32,974 nt of DNA, from positions 25,648 through 58,621 of the forward strand of contig WASQ01000076.1 in NCBI GenBank assembly GCA_009712185.1. The letters run 5' to 3'. Under the pieces are notes generated by a model that was not told the DNA's origin, did not search any database, and saw only the letters and a list, made by a program, of their open reading frames with translations. A program made the position numbers and the translations under genes. How positions within the stretch are numbered: position 1 is the first letter of the stretch; each line of letters opens with the position of its first letter. Positions 31,877 through 32,974 of this stretch are shown piece by piece. This DNA comes from Telmatospirillum sp. (GTDB taxonomy: Bacteria > Pseudomonadota > Alphaproteobacteria > Rhodospirillales > Magnetospirillaceae).

Positions 31877-31905
31877 TTGTCTGGCGCCGGGGGCGACGCT
31901 ATTTT
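31877..31905 (+). promoter_or_regulatory. Candidate promoter of the bacteriohemerythrin gene
   Basis: TTGTCT (31877-31882) and TATTTT (31900-31905) are spaced by exactly 17 bases; start of transcription is expected near 31912, giving a leader of about 70 bases. An ATCAA half-site (31906-31910) follows, but no complete FNR box is seen. Confidence 0.4.
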
Positions 31906-31983
31906 ATCAATCAGGGTCCCGGTTTGCCGCCGGTCTCAAAGGCGGCGCGCCGCAATCGGTAACGACGGAAAGCAGGTGGGAAC

Positions 31984-32394
31984 ATGTCCCTTGTGCAATG
32001 GAGTGACGAACTGACCGTCGGTGTCGCGGCAGTGGACGACGACCACCGGAAGCTCTTCAGTCTGGTGAACTATCTCTATGATTCGATGGTTGCGGGGCGC
32101 GAACGGCCGGTCGTTGACGATTTCATCAACAGTCTCCTGATCTACACCCGCGAACATTTCGCGCGTGAGGAGGCGTTTTTCGAAGAGACGGGCTATCCGG
32201 ACAGCTTCGTCCACAAAAAGGAACATGACGATCTGATCCGGCAGATCACCGATGTCCGCGAAAGCTTCAAGTCGGGTGCCACGCCGCAGAAGACGCTGGA
32301 GATGATCGGTTTTTTGAACAAGTGGCTGATCGAGCACATCCGAAAGAGCGATAAAAAATATGCTCCCCATCTGCACGCCCAGGGCATTTCCTGA
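31984..32394 (+). CDS. Bacteriohemerythrin
   Basis: The 136-aa single-domain hemerythrin is an O2- or NO-binding di-iron four-helix bundle in the cytoplasm. All seven expected ligands are present: His21 (DDDHRKL), His58 and Glu62 (HFAREE), His77 and His81 (HKKEH), and His118 and Asp123 (WLIEHIRKSD). The length is standard and there is no fused signalling domain, so O2 storage or delivery, or iron/NO homeostasis, are more likely roles than chemotaxis sensing. The start has GGTGGG just upstream. It lies 46 bp before the RatA-like gene on the same strand, but functional linkage is doubtful. Confidence 0.95.
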   Translation: MSLVQWSDELTVGVAAVDDDHRKLFSLVNYLYDSMVAGRERPVVDDFINSLLIYTREHFAREEAFFEETGYPDSFVHKKEHDDLIRQITDVRESFKSGATPQKTLEMIGFLNKWLIEHIRKSDKKYAPHLHAQGIS

Positions 32395-32440
32395 GCAAGG
32401 CCCGGGGGATTCGATCGGCGCGGAAGGGGGGAACAGGGGT

Positions 32441-32899
32441 ATGGACCATAAAATTACGCCGGGAGCGGCGGTGTCCGGGGGCTGGGAACTGGTTTTCCCG
32501 CGTTATACCCCGGCACAGTTGTTCGCGCTGGCGTCCGATATCGAAAGCTATCCGTTTTTCGTGCCCGGCTGTGTCGCCGCGCGCATCACCGAACGCCGGG
32601 ACAATGTCTGGCGCGTCGAGAATGTGTTTTCCTTTGGTCCGGTCCGGCACCGTTTCCTGCGCCGCGCCGAGATCAATCCGCCCGACGGCCTGGAAATCAC
32701 CTCCACTGACGGCCCCTGGAAGATTTTCCGACTGGCGTGGCAGTTCGCCCCGCAGGAACAGGGCTGCAAGCTGGGGTGCCATTTCACCGTCGAATTCCGC
32801 TCCAGCGTGCTGGCCGCCTTCGCCGCCCTGGGACAACATGGCGCCGAGCGGCGGATCATGATCGCCTTCGAACGCCGCGCCAAAGCCCTTTACGGATAA
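32441..32899 (+). CDS. RatA/COQ10-like START-fold protein
   Basis: The 152-aa START/polyketide-cyclase-fold protein is of the COQ10/RatA type. Motifs are YTPAQLFALASDIESYPFFVPGC, AARITERR, FSFGPVRHRFLRRAEI, DGPWKIFRLAWQFAP and GCKLGCHFTVEFRSSVLAAF. In E. coli RatA was described as a ribosome-association toxin, whereas its mitochondrial homologue COQ10 binds ubiquinone; the latter role fits alphaproteobacteria at least as well. ATG 32441 (MDHKITPG) is preceded by a purine-rich tract (AAGGGGGG); an open frame from 32360 overlaps the hemerythrin gene and is rejected. No rnfH-type partner is seen before the contig ends. Confidence 0.85.
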   Translation: MDHKITPGAAVSGGWELVFPRYTPAQLFALASDIESYPFFVPGCVAARITERRDNVWRVENVFSFGPVRHRFLRRAEINPPDGLEITSTDGPWKIFRLAWQFAPQEQGCKLGCHFTVEFRSSVLAAFAALGQHGAERRIMIAFERRAKALYG

Positions 32900-32900
32900 C

Positions 32901-32919
32901 CCGCCGCCTGCCGCGGCGG
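32901..32919 (+). terminator. GC-rich hairpin after the RatA-like gene
   Basis: CCGCCGC (32901-32907) pairs with GCGGCGG (32913-32919) around CTGCC. The true downstream sequence is lost in the poly-G tail, so a T run cannot be checked. The stable hairpin may also explain why the assembly stops here. Confidence 0.35.
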
Positions 32920-32922
32920 ACT

Positions 32923-32974
<52 letters not shown>

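Noticed and set aside
31897-31910. Possible FNR box upstream of the hemerythrin gene
   Set aside because: Only the ATCAA half matches; the other half does not resemble TTGAT.

Overview
This 33-kb, high-GC window (visibly about two-thirds G+C) reads as one contig from an alphaproteobacterium, most likely of the Rhodospirillales. The support is an imuA-imuB-dnaE2 mutagenesis cassette preceded by an alphaproteobacterial LexA box (GAAC-N7-GAAC), a full kdpFABCDE locus, a Pls/PosA-type peptide synthetase, and the general codon style. Genus is a guess. Both ends are homopolymer (poly-C at the start, poly-G at the end) and look like sequencing artefacts, not genome.

Layout. 99-5878: housekeeping and envelope genes: phosphoglycerate mutase gpmI and transglycosylase mtgA on the minus strand, an AbrB-family membrane protein, a GH1 beta-glucosidase whose Tat signal peptide is visible only if an ATT start is accepted, and an RlpA-like protein. 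5879-14524: a potassium-stress locus made of a T-rich upstream region, an unannotated-looking 27-aa membrane ORF, a terminator-like and a second hairpin, then kdpF, A, B, C, D, E in close order. 14541-18645: two minus-strand genes, an AceE/transketolase-like thiamine diphosphate enzyme followed by a beta-CASP metallo-beta-lactamase protein that is frameshifted at a run of eight C. 18931-20290: a small ORF plus an XRE-cupin regulator, then, on the opposite strand, a 116-aa protein that is about 45 percent methionine and has its own promoter, operator-like palindrome and terminator. 20674-24744: one very large Pls/PosA-like synthetase (adenylation, carrier, membrane and hexapeptide-repeat domains). 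24752-24940: a cluster of palindromic intergenic repeats. 24949-30371: the SOS-controlled imuA-imuB-dnaE2 operon. 30398-32899: an SLC13-type permease, a bacteriohemerythrin and a RatA/COQ10-like protein.

How the genes work together. KdpD/KdpE would sense K+ limitation and induce KdpFABC uptake. ImuA, ImuB and DnaE2 form a damage-inducible translesion synthesis machine. The AceE-like enzyme and the beta-CASP protein are probably cotranscribed, but their joint role is unknown. The most unusual item is the methionine-rich protein unit. Its role (Cu(I) or soft-metal binding, or oxidant buffering) is inference only. The second most unusual item is the peptide synthetase, whose hand-read specificity code resembles those for basic amino acids such as lysine. 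No tRNA, rRNA, CRISPR array, transposase or phage gene was recognised.
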